A DNA stretch of 11,006 nucleotides from Acidobacteriota bacterium (GCA_021779795.1 JAJXZZ010000065.1:1-11006), one strand, 5' to 3'. Positions 1-5,706 are shown, counted from the stretch's first letter. The notes: a model not told the origin generated them from the sequence alone. A program made the numbers and translations.

Positions 1-6
1 GCGTCG

Positions 7-675
7 CTAATTATCCCCGTTCGCCATCTTCGCGCGTCGAACCAGCTCCTTCTCGCTCGGCTCGGCGCTCGCGAACGAACCGGGCCGGATCTCGCCGGCC
101 GGCGCGTAGGCGCTCATGACGACGCCGGTCGCCGACACCCGTGTGCCGACCAGGCGCAGGGCGCCCGGCTTCGCGCCGGCCCCGAACAGCCGCTTGCCGC
201 GGCCGAGGACGACCGGGAAGGTCCACACGTGGTATTCGTCGATCAGCGACGCAGCCTGCAGCGACTGGATCAGGTTGCCGCTGCCGATGATCTGCAGGTC
301 GAGGCCCGGTTGTGCCTTGAGCGCGGCGATCGCCCCAACCACATCCTCCCCGAGGAGGATCGAATTCTCCCATTGCAGCGTCTTCAGCGTTCTCGAGGCG
401 ACGTACTTTCTCGCCGCGTTGAGCGTCCGGGCGACCGGGTTGTCCGCGGGTTGGTAGGGCCAGTACGCCTCGAAGATCTCGTAAGTCTTGCGGCCGAGCA
501 CCAGTTCGCGGTCCTTGCCGTCGAAGCCGCTGGCGGAGATATCCACCGCCTCGTCCCAGTAGTGGAACGTCCAGCCGCCGTAGGCAAAGCCGTCCCCGGG
601 GTCCTCTTCGGGCCCCCCGGGGGCCTGCATCACGCCGTCGAGCGACACGAACGTCGAGGCAACCAGCTTTCTCAT
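7..675 (-). CDS. RibD C-terminal / dihydrofolate reductase-like family protein (integron cassette gene)
   Basis: A 222-residue protein of the bacterial 'dihydrofolate reductase family' with the RibD C-terminal fold (YyaP-like), presumably a cytoplasmic NAD(P)H-dependent reductase of unknown substrate. The start has the family signature VSLDGVMQAPGG (residues 10-21), followed by LVLGRKTYE (58-66) and the glycine-rich nucleotide-binding segment IIGSGNLIQSL (129-139). FPVVLGRGKRLF (153-164) is the usual late strand. About 30 polar residues follow the domain. It is not a dfrA- or dfrB-type trimethoprim-resistant enzyme by sequence, so resistance should not be assumed. ATG at 673-675 has an AGAGGA ribosome site at 683-688, 7 nt upstream. 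It lies just after attC3 in cassette orientation. The TAG stop is at 7-9, so its own attC would fall outside the window. Family certain; function open. Confidence 0.92.
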   Translation of the reverse strand: MRKLVASTFVSLDGVMQAPGGPEEDPGDGFAYGGWTFHYWDEAVDISASGFDGKDRELVLGRKTYEIFEAYWPYQPADNPVARTLNAARKYVASRTLKTLQWENSILLGEDVVGAIAALKAQPGLDLQIIGSGNLIQSLQAASLIDEYHVWTFPVVLGRGKRLFGAGAKPGALRLVGTRVSATGVVMSAYAPAGEIRPGSFASAEPSEKELVRRAKMANGDN

Positions 676-1106
676 TGGACGATCCTCTCGCGTGTGCGAA
701 ATCGCCGCGGGTGAGCGCCCGGGTTCGGCTTCACCCCCTGGGCTTCACCTTCGCACCAAGGGCCGCCGGGTGCAAGCCGTGATCGGTTGGCCTGACGGCT
801 CTCGAGCGCCTCGATCACATAGTAGTCGCATGGCTCGGGTTGCTCTAGCGAGCACCGCCCAGCCCCGGCGGCGGCGGTGTCCGGCGACGCAAAGAGGCCG
901 TCACGGTTCGTGTCCGGCTCGGTCGCCGTGCAATCGCACGAAAGAGGCCGACTCTCGAAGCCACGGACCGATTGCGTCGAGTTGTTGACGCTGGCGAAAC
1001 CGCGGAACCAAGGCGTCGCCGGGATCGGATCGGGACGAGCGTCGGCGGGCACATCGGATGTGCGAGTGAGAACCGGGACTCGTTGTCCAGCCGGCGCTCG
1101 GCCCAC
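672..1106 (-). CDS. Unrecognised ORF of integron cassette 3, probably read-through of a lost stop
   Basis: An open frame of 144 residues, GTG start at 1106, fills most of cassette 3. I do not recognise it. The segment from about residue 25 to 107 looks most like protein: it has GC-leaning third positions, a cluster of cysteines (SCDC, RC, PC) and an acidic DTNRDG stretch. The frame passes through attC3 and stops at TGA 672-674, overlapping the ATG of the reductase gene. In the intact cassettes the stop sits in or beside the R'' box GCCTAAC. Here the frame reads GCC AAC at the matching place (786-791), exactly what GCC TAA C would give after loss of one T. I infer that the original protein ended there, at about residue 107. 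The start is uncertain: ATG at 1110 and GTG at 1138 open other frames. Confidence 0.4.
   Translation of the reverse strand: MGRAPAGQRVPVLTRTSDVPADARPDPIPATPWFRGFASVNNSTQSVRGFESRPLSCDCTATEPDTNRDGLFASPDTAAAGAGRCSLEQPEPCDYYVIEALESRQANRSRLAPGGPWCEGEAQGVKPNPGAHPRRFRTRERIVQ
717..792 (-). other. attC3, degenerate attC site of cassette 3
   Basis: An imperfect inverted repeat with the same design as attC1 and attC2. The arms are CGGCTTCACCC (726-736) and GGGTGCAAGCCG (768-779), which pair apart from one extra base at the CTT/CTTG position, the same extra base seen in the other two sites. The outer core boxes are damaged. On the minus strand the R'' box reads GGCCAAC instead of RYYYAAC, and the R' end reads as CCCGGGC instead of GTTRRRY. 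Recombination here should be poor or absent, which would lock the reductase cassette to its neighbour. Confidence 0.65.
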
Positions 1107-1235
1107 CCATCCGGCGCAGGGGGCACCGGATGGCTCACGTTGCAGGTCTCGCGCGCGGATGGGGCCTCTGGCGAATCGGGCTTGCCGCCACGCGTTTCAC
1201 GAAGGAACCGGCATCGACCACGTGAATTCCAAGCG

Positions 1236-1309
1236 GCCCAACGATCGGCTTCAGCCGACGGCGGCTCTTGACTGCACCAGCCGCGGTCGGCTGCAAGCCG
1301 TGGTTAGGC
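1236..1309 (-). other. attC2, attC site of the BrnT/BrnA cassette
   Basis: A 74 bp site. On the minus strand it starts with R'' GCCTAAC (1309-1303) and ends with R' GTTGGGC (1242-1236), fitting RYYYAAC and GTTRRRY. The inner arms pair as CGGCTTGCAGCCG against CGGCTTCAGCCG, with one extra G in the R''-side arm. That is the expected place for the extrahelical base that sets bottom-strand recognition, so the site is oriented with the minus-strand genes. The brnA stop TAA (1304-1306) lies inside R''. Confidence 0.92.
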
Positions 1310-1534
1310 CGCGCCCTTCTTGGCTTCGACCCAGCGCATCGTGGGGCGACGCCTTAGCGCCGCGCAGTCGCGTAGGTACGAGTTGATCAGCGTTTGATAA
1401 GGAATCGCGGTTTCCGTCGCGAGATCTTTGAAGTATGCGATCGTCGCTTCGTCGAGCCGAATCGTCACCGACCGTTTGAGTCGCTTCGCATACGGGTTCG
1501 GTCGCGCACGGCTGAAATCGTATTCCTTCCTCAT
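1304..1534 (-). CDS. brnA: BrnA-family antitoxin
   Basis: A 76-residue antitoxin of the BrnA (DUF4415-type) family. It neutralises BrnT by binding it and, in known cases, represses the operon as a DNA-binding dimer. The N-terminal part is basic and disordered-looking (residues 1-20). The ribbon-helix-helix region follows, starting RSVTIRLDEATIAYF (21-35), with the second helix around IPYQTLINSYLRDCA (44-58). The ATG at 1532-1534 overlaps the brnT stop as ATGA, with GAAGAGG just upstream inside brnT, so translation is coupled. The toxin-first, antitoxin-second order is typical of brnTA. The TAA stop sits inside the R'' box of attC2, so the cassette is as short as it can be. Confidence 0.92.
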   Translation of the reverse strand: MRKEYDFSRARPNPYAKRLKRSVTIRLDEATIAYFKDLATETAIPYQTLINSYLRDCAALRRRPTMRWVEAKKGAA

Positions 1535-1824
1535 CGGAACCTCTTCACGTAGCCGGCCCGCTCCGCCTTGCTGGCCTTGCGTGCCGAAATGATCCGTATT
1601 GTCTCGGGAGCCGAACGGTAGGCGTGGACAACCACGAGAATCCGCGTGGCGGCGCTCAGGCCCAGCAGCACGAACCTCGCCTCGGCTTCCGAGTGATCGG
1701 GGTCGGCGATCACCAGAGCGAGGTCGTCGACAAAGGCAGTCCGCGCCTCTTCGAAGGTCACTCCATGCTTGCGGGCATTTGCCGCCGCTTTCGCCGGGTC
1801 CCACTCGAACCGGATCTCGTCCAC
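1531..1824 (-). CDS. brnT: BrnT-family toxin (RelE-like ribonuclease)
   Basis: A toxin of the BrnT family, a RelE-fold ribonuclease that halts translation when BrnA is lost. Family marks, counted from the chosen start, are FEWDPAKAAANARKHGVTFE near the N-terminus, an acidic DPDHSE stretch in the middle, and the closing RIISARKASKAER segment with conserved Arg/Ser. GTG at 1822-1824 gives 97 residues, the usual family size, and begins VDEIRFEWD as homologues do. The longer reading from TTG at 1863 would add 13 residues but would start inside the likely promoter, so I reject it. The proposed promoter places the transcript start only a few bases before this GTG, so the message may be almost leaderless. 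Overlaps brnA by 4 nt. Confidence 0.9.
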   Translation of the reverse strand: MDEIRFEWDPAKAAANARKHGVTFEEARTAFVDDLALVIADPDHSEAEARFVLLGLSAATRILVVVHAYRSAPETIRIISARKASKAERAGYVKRFR

Positions 1825-1834
1825 CGCGATCTCA

Positions 1835-1863
1835 AGTATGCACGATGTATTTACAAATGGCAA
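1835..1863 (-). promoter_or_regulatory. Predicted brnTA promoter with embedded operator-like palindrome
   Basis: On the minus strand TTGCCA (1863-1858, 5/6 to TTGACA) is followed after exactly 17 bases by CATACT (1840-1835, 4/6 to TATAAT). The spacer contains the perfect inverted repeat TGTA-AA-TACA (1846-1855), a good candidate for the autorepressing BrnA operator. This is the most AT-rich stretch nearby. A private promoter fits toxin-antitoxin cassettes, which need expression wherever they lie in an array. Confidence 0.55.
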
Positions 1864-1879
1864 CTCGCCGGATTCGACG

Positions 1880-1952
1880 GCCTAACGCCCGGCTTCAGCC
1901 GCGGCGGCCTTTGATTTCTTCGGCCGCCGTCGGCTGCAAGCCGCTGTTAGGC
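1880..1952 (-). other. attC1, attC site of the DUF3883 cassette
   Basis: A 73 bp site. Minus-strand R'' is GCCTAAC (1952-1946) and R' is GTTAGGC (1886-1880), a perfect core pair. The long inner arms CGGCTTGCAGCCGACGGCGGCC and CGGCTTCAGCCGCGGCGGCC pair over about 20 bp with two extra bases (G and A), both in the R''-side arm. A short AT-rich apex (TTGATTTCTT region) closes the hairpin. The upstream gene's TGA stop (1954-1956) is one base from R''. This is the cleanest site in the array. Confidence 0.94.
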
Positions 1953-1953
1953 G

Positions 1954-2805
1954 TCACCCGATCATCGCTAGGAATTGGGCCGGTTCCAGGTGGAACGACG
2001 TATCGAGTGGCCCCTGCTTTGAGAACAACTTGGCCCGACGACGGAAATCAAACGCCCTGTACAAATGATACCGTTCGTCCACCTGCCGCGAGACTCGCAC
2101 CTCGTTGGTCGTCACGAAGAATGGGGCTGAAGCTCCGTACGCCGTCGTCTTCACTTCGATGAACCGTTCTTCGCCAGAGGTCTCGAACGAGAGCACGTCG
2201 AAGCCAAGGCCGTCGCCGCGCGTTTCTGAGATGTGCTCGACCTTGGCGGCCAGTCGTTCGCACCCGGCCCGCATGAGCCTGGCGGTCTCAAACCTCAGGA
2301 CGAATTCTTCACCGGCGGCACCGAGCGATCGGTTTCGTGCCTCGACGGCGAGGTAGTTGACGCGCACGCGGGGCGCCGGCCGTTCTCGGACATGGTCGGA
2401 CCGATACCTGCGCGCCTCAGGGTCTGGAGCCGGCGGCGGGACCATCGAAGCCAAGATGTCGTCGATGCGAGGGAGCGTCGCCGGCGCCGCCACCTGGGCC
2501 TTCACGAGTTGAATCAACGGCTCGCTGCGGTCAAGCCGGTCTGATACGACTTCAAAGAGAAGCTGCTGGTAGTTGCAGAGAGGCTTATAGCCGGGAATGT
2601 AGGCAAACCCGAGTTCGATCAACACGGCGCTGATGTTCTGGTGCTTTCGCTCGATCGCACCGTCTGTTCGGCGGTTCAGGAGCCGCGCCAGGCGTCGGCG
2701 ATGCTCCGACTTGTTGTACGGAACAGCGCGTAGCTCAAGGTCGAGCATGTCGAAGTAATCGGCGACAGTCGCCTCAACTTCTGCACCTGTCCAGTCCTCA
2801 GCCAT
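1954..2805 (-). CDS. DUF3883 domain protein, PD-(D/E)xK nuclease-like (first integron cassette)
   Basis: A 283-residue soluble protein. Residues about 10-95 form an N-terminal module with VADYFDML, YNKSEHRR and a KHQNISAVLIELGFAYIPGY-type stretch, seen in my recollection before HNH or DUF3883 domains in restriction-like proteins. A Pro/Arg-rich linker spans about 110-148. The C-terminal DUF3883 (NOV-like) domain (about 158-262) has LGAAGEEFVLRFE (161-173), GDGLGFDVLSFE (197-208) and RFIEVKTTA (214-222). E166/E167, D203, E217 and K219 match the G-x-E...D...E-x-K layout of PD-(D/E)xK nucleases. DUF3883 domains occur in several phage-defence and restriction loci, so a defence role is plausible but inferred. 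ATG at 2803-2805 lies 15 nt after the attI core with only a weak AGAAG site, so expression may depend on an integron promoter. Confidence 0.9.
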   Translation of the reverse strand: MAEDWTGAEVEATVADYFDMLDLELRAVPYNKSEHRRRLARLLNRRTDGAIERKHQNISAVLIELGFAYIPGYKPLCNYQQLLFEVVSDRLDRSEPLIQLVKAQVAAPATLPRIDDILASMVPPPAPDPEARRYRSDHVRERPAPRVRVNYLAVEARNRSLGAAGEEFVLRFETARLMRAGCERLAAKVEHISETRGDGLGFDVLSFETSGEERFIEVKTTAYGASAPFFVTTNEVRVSRQVDERYHLYRAFDFRRRAKLFSKQGPLDTSFHLEPAQFLAMIG

Positions 2806-2820
2806 GGTGCTTCTGTCTAC

Positions 2821-2840
2821 GCCTAACGTCGTTTAGGTGG
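2821..2840 (-). other. attI recombination site core
   Basis: On the minus strand the bases just upstream of cassette 1 read CACCTAAACGACGTTAGGC. The end of class 1 attI, from memory, reads GCCCTAAAACAAAGTTAGGC. Both have an L-type box CCTAAA followed closely by the crossover box GTTAGGC (here 2827-2821). Unlike an attC, there is no long complementary arm. The position, between the divergent intI and the first cassette, is where attI must be. The outer extent of the site toward intI is not defined. Confidence 0.75.
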
Positions 2841-3208
2841 AACGCCGGGTTTGCTCGGTCGAGAAGGCGAAACCGCTCTCGGCCGGCCACCGACGCCAGA
2901 GAGATGCGCGCATTCTCCCGCGGTTAGGCGGCCGACGCAAGCCGCTTCACGGCCAGGGCTTGCACGAAATCTGACGTGTTCCAGCCAGGATTCCCGGCTG
3001 GCCGCATAACCCCGGTCGGCCGTCGTTATCCGGCGGGCCGGCTAGTGTGCGAAATTCTGCAATCCCGCGGCTCGCCAAGCACCCAACCATTGCCACCTCG
3101 CGCAGCACGCGAACCCGCTTGCCGCTTGGAACGTGCTGAATTGCCCGTGGTTGCTGCCTCGGCAACCGGGCGGCGCGGGGTTTGCTCCCCGGAAGGGCAG
3201 GTGCGCCC
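2841..3208. promoter_or_regulatory. intI-attI intergenic region with an extra core box and attC-like relic
   Basis: These 368 bases separate attI from intI and should hold the intI and cassette promoters; I cannot pick a convincing one. A second perfect core box (minus GCCTAAC, 2929-2923) has no partner arm. Next to it, 2936-2945 (GCAAGCCGCT) matches ten bases of attC1, hinting at a relic attC. A 26-codon minus ORF (3012 to 2924, ATG near GGTT) ends with TAA inside that core box, as real cassette genes do, and may be the tail of a lost cassette gene. CCAGCC/GGCTGG (2981-2986/2996-3001) forms a small hairpin. No clear LexA box was seen. Confidence 0.4.
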
Positions 3209-4499
3209 GTGCGCGAGACCGAGGCGTCGCTCCAGCAGTTCGGCGAATACCTGCTCCGGGAACAGCTCGCCCCGGGGCACGTCGCGCCGCACATGGTCCG
3301 CTGGGTGCGTCACTTCCTCGCGCGCGACGCCACCGACGAACCGATTGCCGACCAAGCCCGCCGCTTCTGCGACAACCTGGCGCGCTCGGGCACCGTTGCC
3401 GACTGGCAGGTCCGTCAGGCCGAGCAGGCCCTGCGCCTCTACTTCGTCTCCTTCCTCGAACGCGCCGACTGGCGCCTGCGCCCGCCGGCCGGCATTGTCG
3501 ACAAGGACGGCCGCGTCGACCCGCCCCGGGTGCTCGACGAGATGCGCCGCAGGCTGAGAACCCGCCACTACGCCCTGCGCACCGAGTCGGCGTACGTCGA
3601 CTGGGCCGGCCGGTTCCTCGCCGCCCTGGCCGAACGCCAGGCCGCGCCACGGCCCCGCATCGAGGCGTCGTCGGTCCGCGACTACCTCACCCACCTCGCC
3701 GTGCGGCGCCGCGTCTCGGCAAGCACGCAGAACCAGGCGTTCTGCGCCCTGCTCTTCCTGTGCCGCAACGTCCTCGGCATCGATGTCGATGGCCTTGGCG
3801 ACGCCGCGCGCGCCCGCCGGGGAGAGCGGCTCCCGACGGTGATGAGCGTGCCGGAGACGGCCTCGCTGCTTTCCGCGATGCGAGGCACGCCCAGGCTGAT
3901 GGCTTCCCTCATCTACGGCGGCGGGCTGCGCGTGTCGGAGTGCTGCGAACTCCGCGTCAAGGACCTCGACTTCGACCAGGGCCTCGTGCTCGTGCGAAAC
4001 GGCAAGGGCGACAAGGACCGCGCCACACTCCTCGCCGACGGCTGCCGCGACGATCTGAGGGCCCAACTCGCCGCGTCCGAGCGCCTCCACCGCGCCGACC
4101 GCGCCGCCGGACTGGCCGGCGTGTGGCTTCCCGACGCGATCGAGCGCAAGTACCGCAACGCGGGCCTCGAGTTCGGCTGGTTCTGGGTCTTCCCCAGCGG
4201 CTCCCTCTCCACCGACCCGCGCGCCGGCATCGTCCGCCGCCGGGATCCACAAGCCCGTGTCCGTCCATACGCTGCGCCACTGCTTCGCGACGCACCTGCT
4301 CCTGAACGGCGTCGACATCCGGCAGATCCAGGAGTACCTCGGCCACGTCAACGTCGAGACGACGATGATCTACACGCACGTCGTGAGGGACTTGCGAAAC
4401 CGGCCGCGGAGCGCGCTCGACACGCTCCGGGAAGCCGAGGCCTGCCAGGCTCATCGGGGCGTTGGACAATCGGCGTCGTCGCGGAGCAGTCGGAACTGA
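3209..4499 (+). pseudogene. intI: Integron integrase IntI, inactivated by internal deletion and frameshift
   Basis: Tyrosine recombinase that would join attI and attC sites. The start is GTG 3209 (VRETEASLQQF), with GGAAGG at 3191-3196; TTG 3182 is an alternative. An N-terminal region of about 110 residues precedes the core, which opens MRRRLRTRHYALRTESAY. The catalytic Arg is in GGGLRVSECCELR (R241, codon 3929). The IntI-specific insert is recognisable by ERKYRNAGLEFGWFWVFPS. After STDPRAGIVRRR the frame is lost at 4241/4242. The protein resumes one frame over as GIHKPVSVHTLRHCFATHLL, with the HxxR box (codons 4266-4277) and nucleophile Tyr in TTMIYTHV (4371), ending at TGA 4497. Against IntI1, about 19 residues (the YDQ...QRA helix) are missing at the junction, a deletion of roughly 55-60 bp whose length leaves remainder 2 when divided by 3. 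Without it, the first Arg and the HxxR/Tyr are not in one protein, so the enzyme should be dead. Confidence 0.93.
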
Positions 4500-4550
4500 C
4501 GCTGAGGAGCCGATTACCCTCGTCGCCGTCTTTGTGGGGCGGACGGTCGT

Positions 4551-4795
4551 TCAGTCGCCAGCCGGCCCACCGAGCACTGCGGCGATCGCGGCGACCGTGT
4601 TCCAGTTCCGCGTCGTCACCGGCACGCCCAGGATCCGGTCCATCGCGCCGAGGTAGCCGATAGTCTTCATGTGGCGCCGGTAGTGGCCGACGACGAACCG
4701 GCCCTCGCGCGCGAGGATCTGCGCGAGCCAGCAGCCGGCCGGAACGTCCGGTGGCTCCCGACGTTGACGCCCCTCAGCAGCACGACCAGCGCCAT
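4551..4795 (-). pseudogene. DUF1697 family pseudogene with large internal deletion
   Basis: Both ends of a DUF1697 protein are present but the middle is gone. The start, ATG 4793-4795 with GGAGGG at 4804-4809, reads MALVVLLRGVNVGSHRTFRPA, the typical N-terminus. The sequence then changes frame and continues as WLAQILAREGRFVVGHYRR, followed by MKTIGYLGAMDRILGVPVTTRNWNTV, the typical C-terminal end, stopping at TGA 4551-4553. Family members are usually about 150-180 residues; only about 80 codons remain, so about 100 codons are lost plus the frame. The function of DUF1697 proteins is not established. It faces the broken intI tail-to-tail, 51 bp apart, and shows the same kind of lesion. Confidence 0.8.
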
Positions 4796-4817
4796 CGGCT
4801 CGACCCTCCGGCCGCCG

Positions 4818-4967
4818 TCACTTGCACGGCGTGTCGTCCGGCACCACCACGAAATCGTGCAGCAGGAGAATCGGCACCGGGTGCGGCCACCTCTCGTAGC
4901 CCGGCACCGACCGGTGCAGCGGACGGACCGACGTCCGCCGCGGACCACGGTCCGGGCCGAGCACCAT
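4818..4967 (-). CDS. Short hypothetical ORF (49 aa), uncertain
   Basis: ATG 4965-4967 to TGA 4818-4820 gives 49 residues, ending ...RWPHPVPILLLHDFVVVPDDTPCK. The second half looks more like protein than chance (a hydrophobic strand ILLLHDFVVV and mostly GC-ending codons), while the first half is Arg/Pro-rich. No good ribosome site precedes the ATG. It lies 22 bp upstream of the DUF1697 remnant. It may be a real small protein, the tail of a decayed gene, or chance. I recognise no family. Confidence 0.25.
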   Translation of the reverse strand: MVLGPDRGPRRTSVRPLHRSVPGYERWPHPVPILLLHDFVVVPDDTPCK

Positions 4968-5010
4968 GACCCGGCAGGAGGGGGCATTCTGGCGCGGCGG
5001 CGCCGTCTCC

Positions 5011-5706
5011 CTACGACCCGAGCGCGTAGCGGGCGGCTTCCTCGGCGTGGATGACCGCGGTGTCGAAGAGCGGGATCTGGACGTCCCTCGGTCGGAGCAG
5101 CAGGCCGATCTCCGTGCAGCCCAGGATCACGCCCTCGACGCCCTGCGCGAGGAGGCCGCCCACGATCCGGCGATACGCCGCCCGCGACTCGTCGAGAATC
5201 CTGCCGCAGCAGAGTTCGTCGTAAATGACGCGATGGACGACGTCCCGGGCCTCGCCGGGCGGGACGACGACCTCCAGCCCGTACTTGCTCTCCAGCCGTC
5301 CCCGGTAGAAATCCTCTTCCATCGTGAACCGGGTGCCGAGGAGCCCGACGCGTCCAATGCCCGCGGCCTTCACGCGGCCGGCCGTCGCGTCCGCGATGTG
5401 CAGCAGCGGAATGCCGACGGCCTCCTCGATCCGGCCGGCGACCTTGTGCATCGTGTTCGTGCACAGCACCAGGAACTCGGCGCCGCCGCGCTCGAGCGAC
5501 CTGGCGCCCGCGGCGAGCATGTCGCCGGCCTCCGTCCATCGGCCGCCGCTCTGGCAGGCCTCCACCTCGTGGAAGTCGACGCTGTAGAGGAGCAGCTTCG
5601 CCGAATGGAGCCCGCCCAGCCGATCGCGTACAACCCGGTTGACGGTCTGGTAGTAAGGGATGGTGGATTCCCAGCTCATGCCGCCCAGCAGGCCGATTGT
5701 CTTCAC
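5011..5706 (-). CDS. Aspartate/glutamate racemase family protein
   Basis: A 231-residue cytoplasmic, PLP-independent amino-acid racemase of the Asp/Glu/hydantoin racemase superfamily, closest in look to aspartate racemase and YgeA. The N-terminus MKTIGLLGGMSWESTIPYY is characteristic. The two catalytic cysteines are present: C82 in LVLCTNTMH and C197 in VILGCTEIGLLL. It is full length. The start is GTG 5704-5706, 8 nt after a strong GGAGGT (5715-5720); no better ATG exists. It would supply D-aspartate or D-glutamate, or act on a related substrate; the sequence does not decide. It lies 151 bp downstream of kbl on the same strand and could be read from the same transcript, but the gap allows its own promoter. 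Confidence 0.93.
   Translation of the reverse strand: MKTIGLLGGMSWESTIPYYQTVNRVVRDRLGGLHSAKLLLYSVDFHEVEACQSGGRWTEAGDMLAAGARSLERGGAEFLVLCTNTMHKVAGRIEEAVGIPLLHIADATAGRVKAAGIGRVGLLGTRFTMEEDFYRGRLESKYGLEVVVPPGEARDVVHRVIYDELCCGRILDESRAAYRRIVGGLLAQGVEGVILGCTEIGLLLRPRDVQIPLFDTAVIHAEEAARYALGS

Larger units (their letters stand above)
1..4499. mobile_element. Integron with inactivated integrase and at least four cassettes
   Basis: An intI-type tyrosine recombinase gene on the plus strand is divergent from a run of minus-strand genes separated by attC-like imperfect palindromes. An attI-like core lies between the integrase and the first cassette. This is the standard integron layout. Cassettes in order from attI are DUF3883 protein, BrnT/BrnA, an unknown ORF and a DHFR-like reductase. 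Stop codons lie in or directly next to the attC R'' boxes, as expected for compact cassettes. The inner arms of the three attC sites are nearly the same, which favours a resident chromosomal integron over a mobile one; no transposase, sul1 or qac gene is visible. The left end of the array is outside the window. Established: integron architecture. Inferred: chromosomal residence. Confidence 0.9.

Noticed and set aside
1107..1133. Hairpin CCATCCGG/CCGGATGG as a terminator or attC
   Set aside because: An 8 bp stem with an 11 nt loop, no T-run and no core boxes; it lies inside an open frame. It could be chance at this GC content.
877..1386. 169-codon plus-strand frame spanning attC2
   Set aside because: Crosses an attC site and the end of brnA on the opposite strand, runs against cassette orientation, and shows no domain.
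2821..2929. A 109 bp attC bounded by two perfect core boxes
   Set aside because: The sequences inside the two boxes are not complementary, so no attC hairpin forms; the inner box pair at 2821-2840 fits attI better.
3026..4351. 441-codon minus-strand frame opposite intI
   Set aside because: Antisense to the recognisable integrase and composed of Ala/Arg/Glu repeats.
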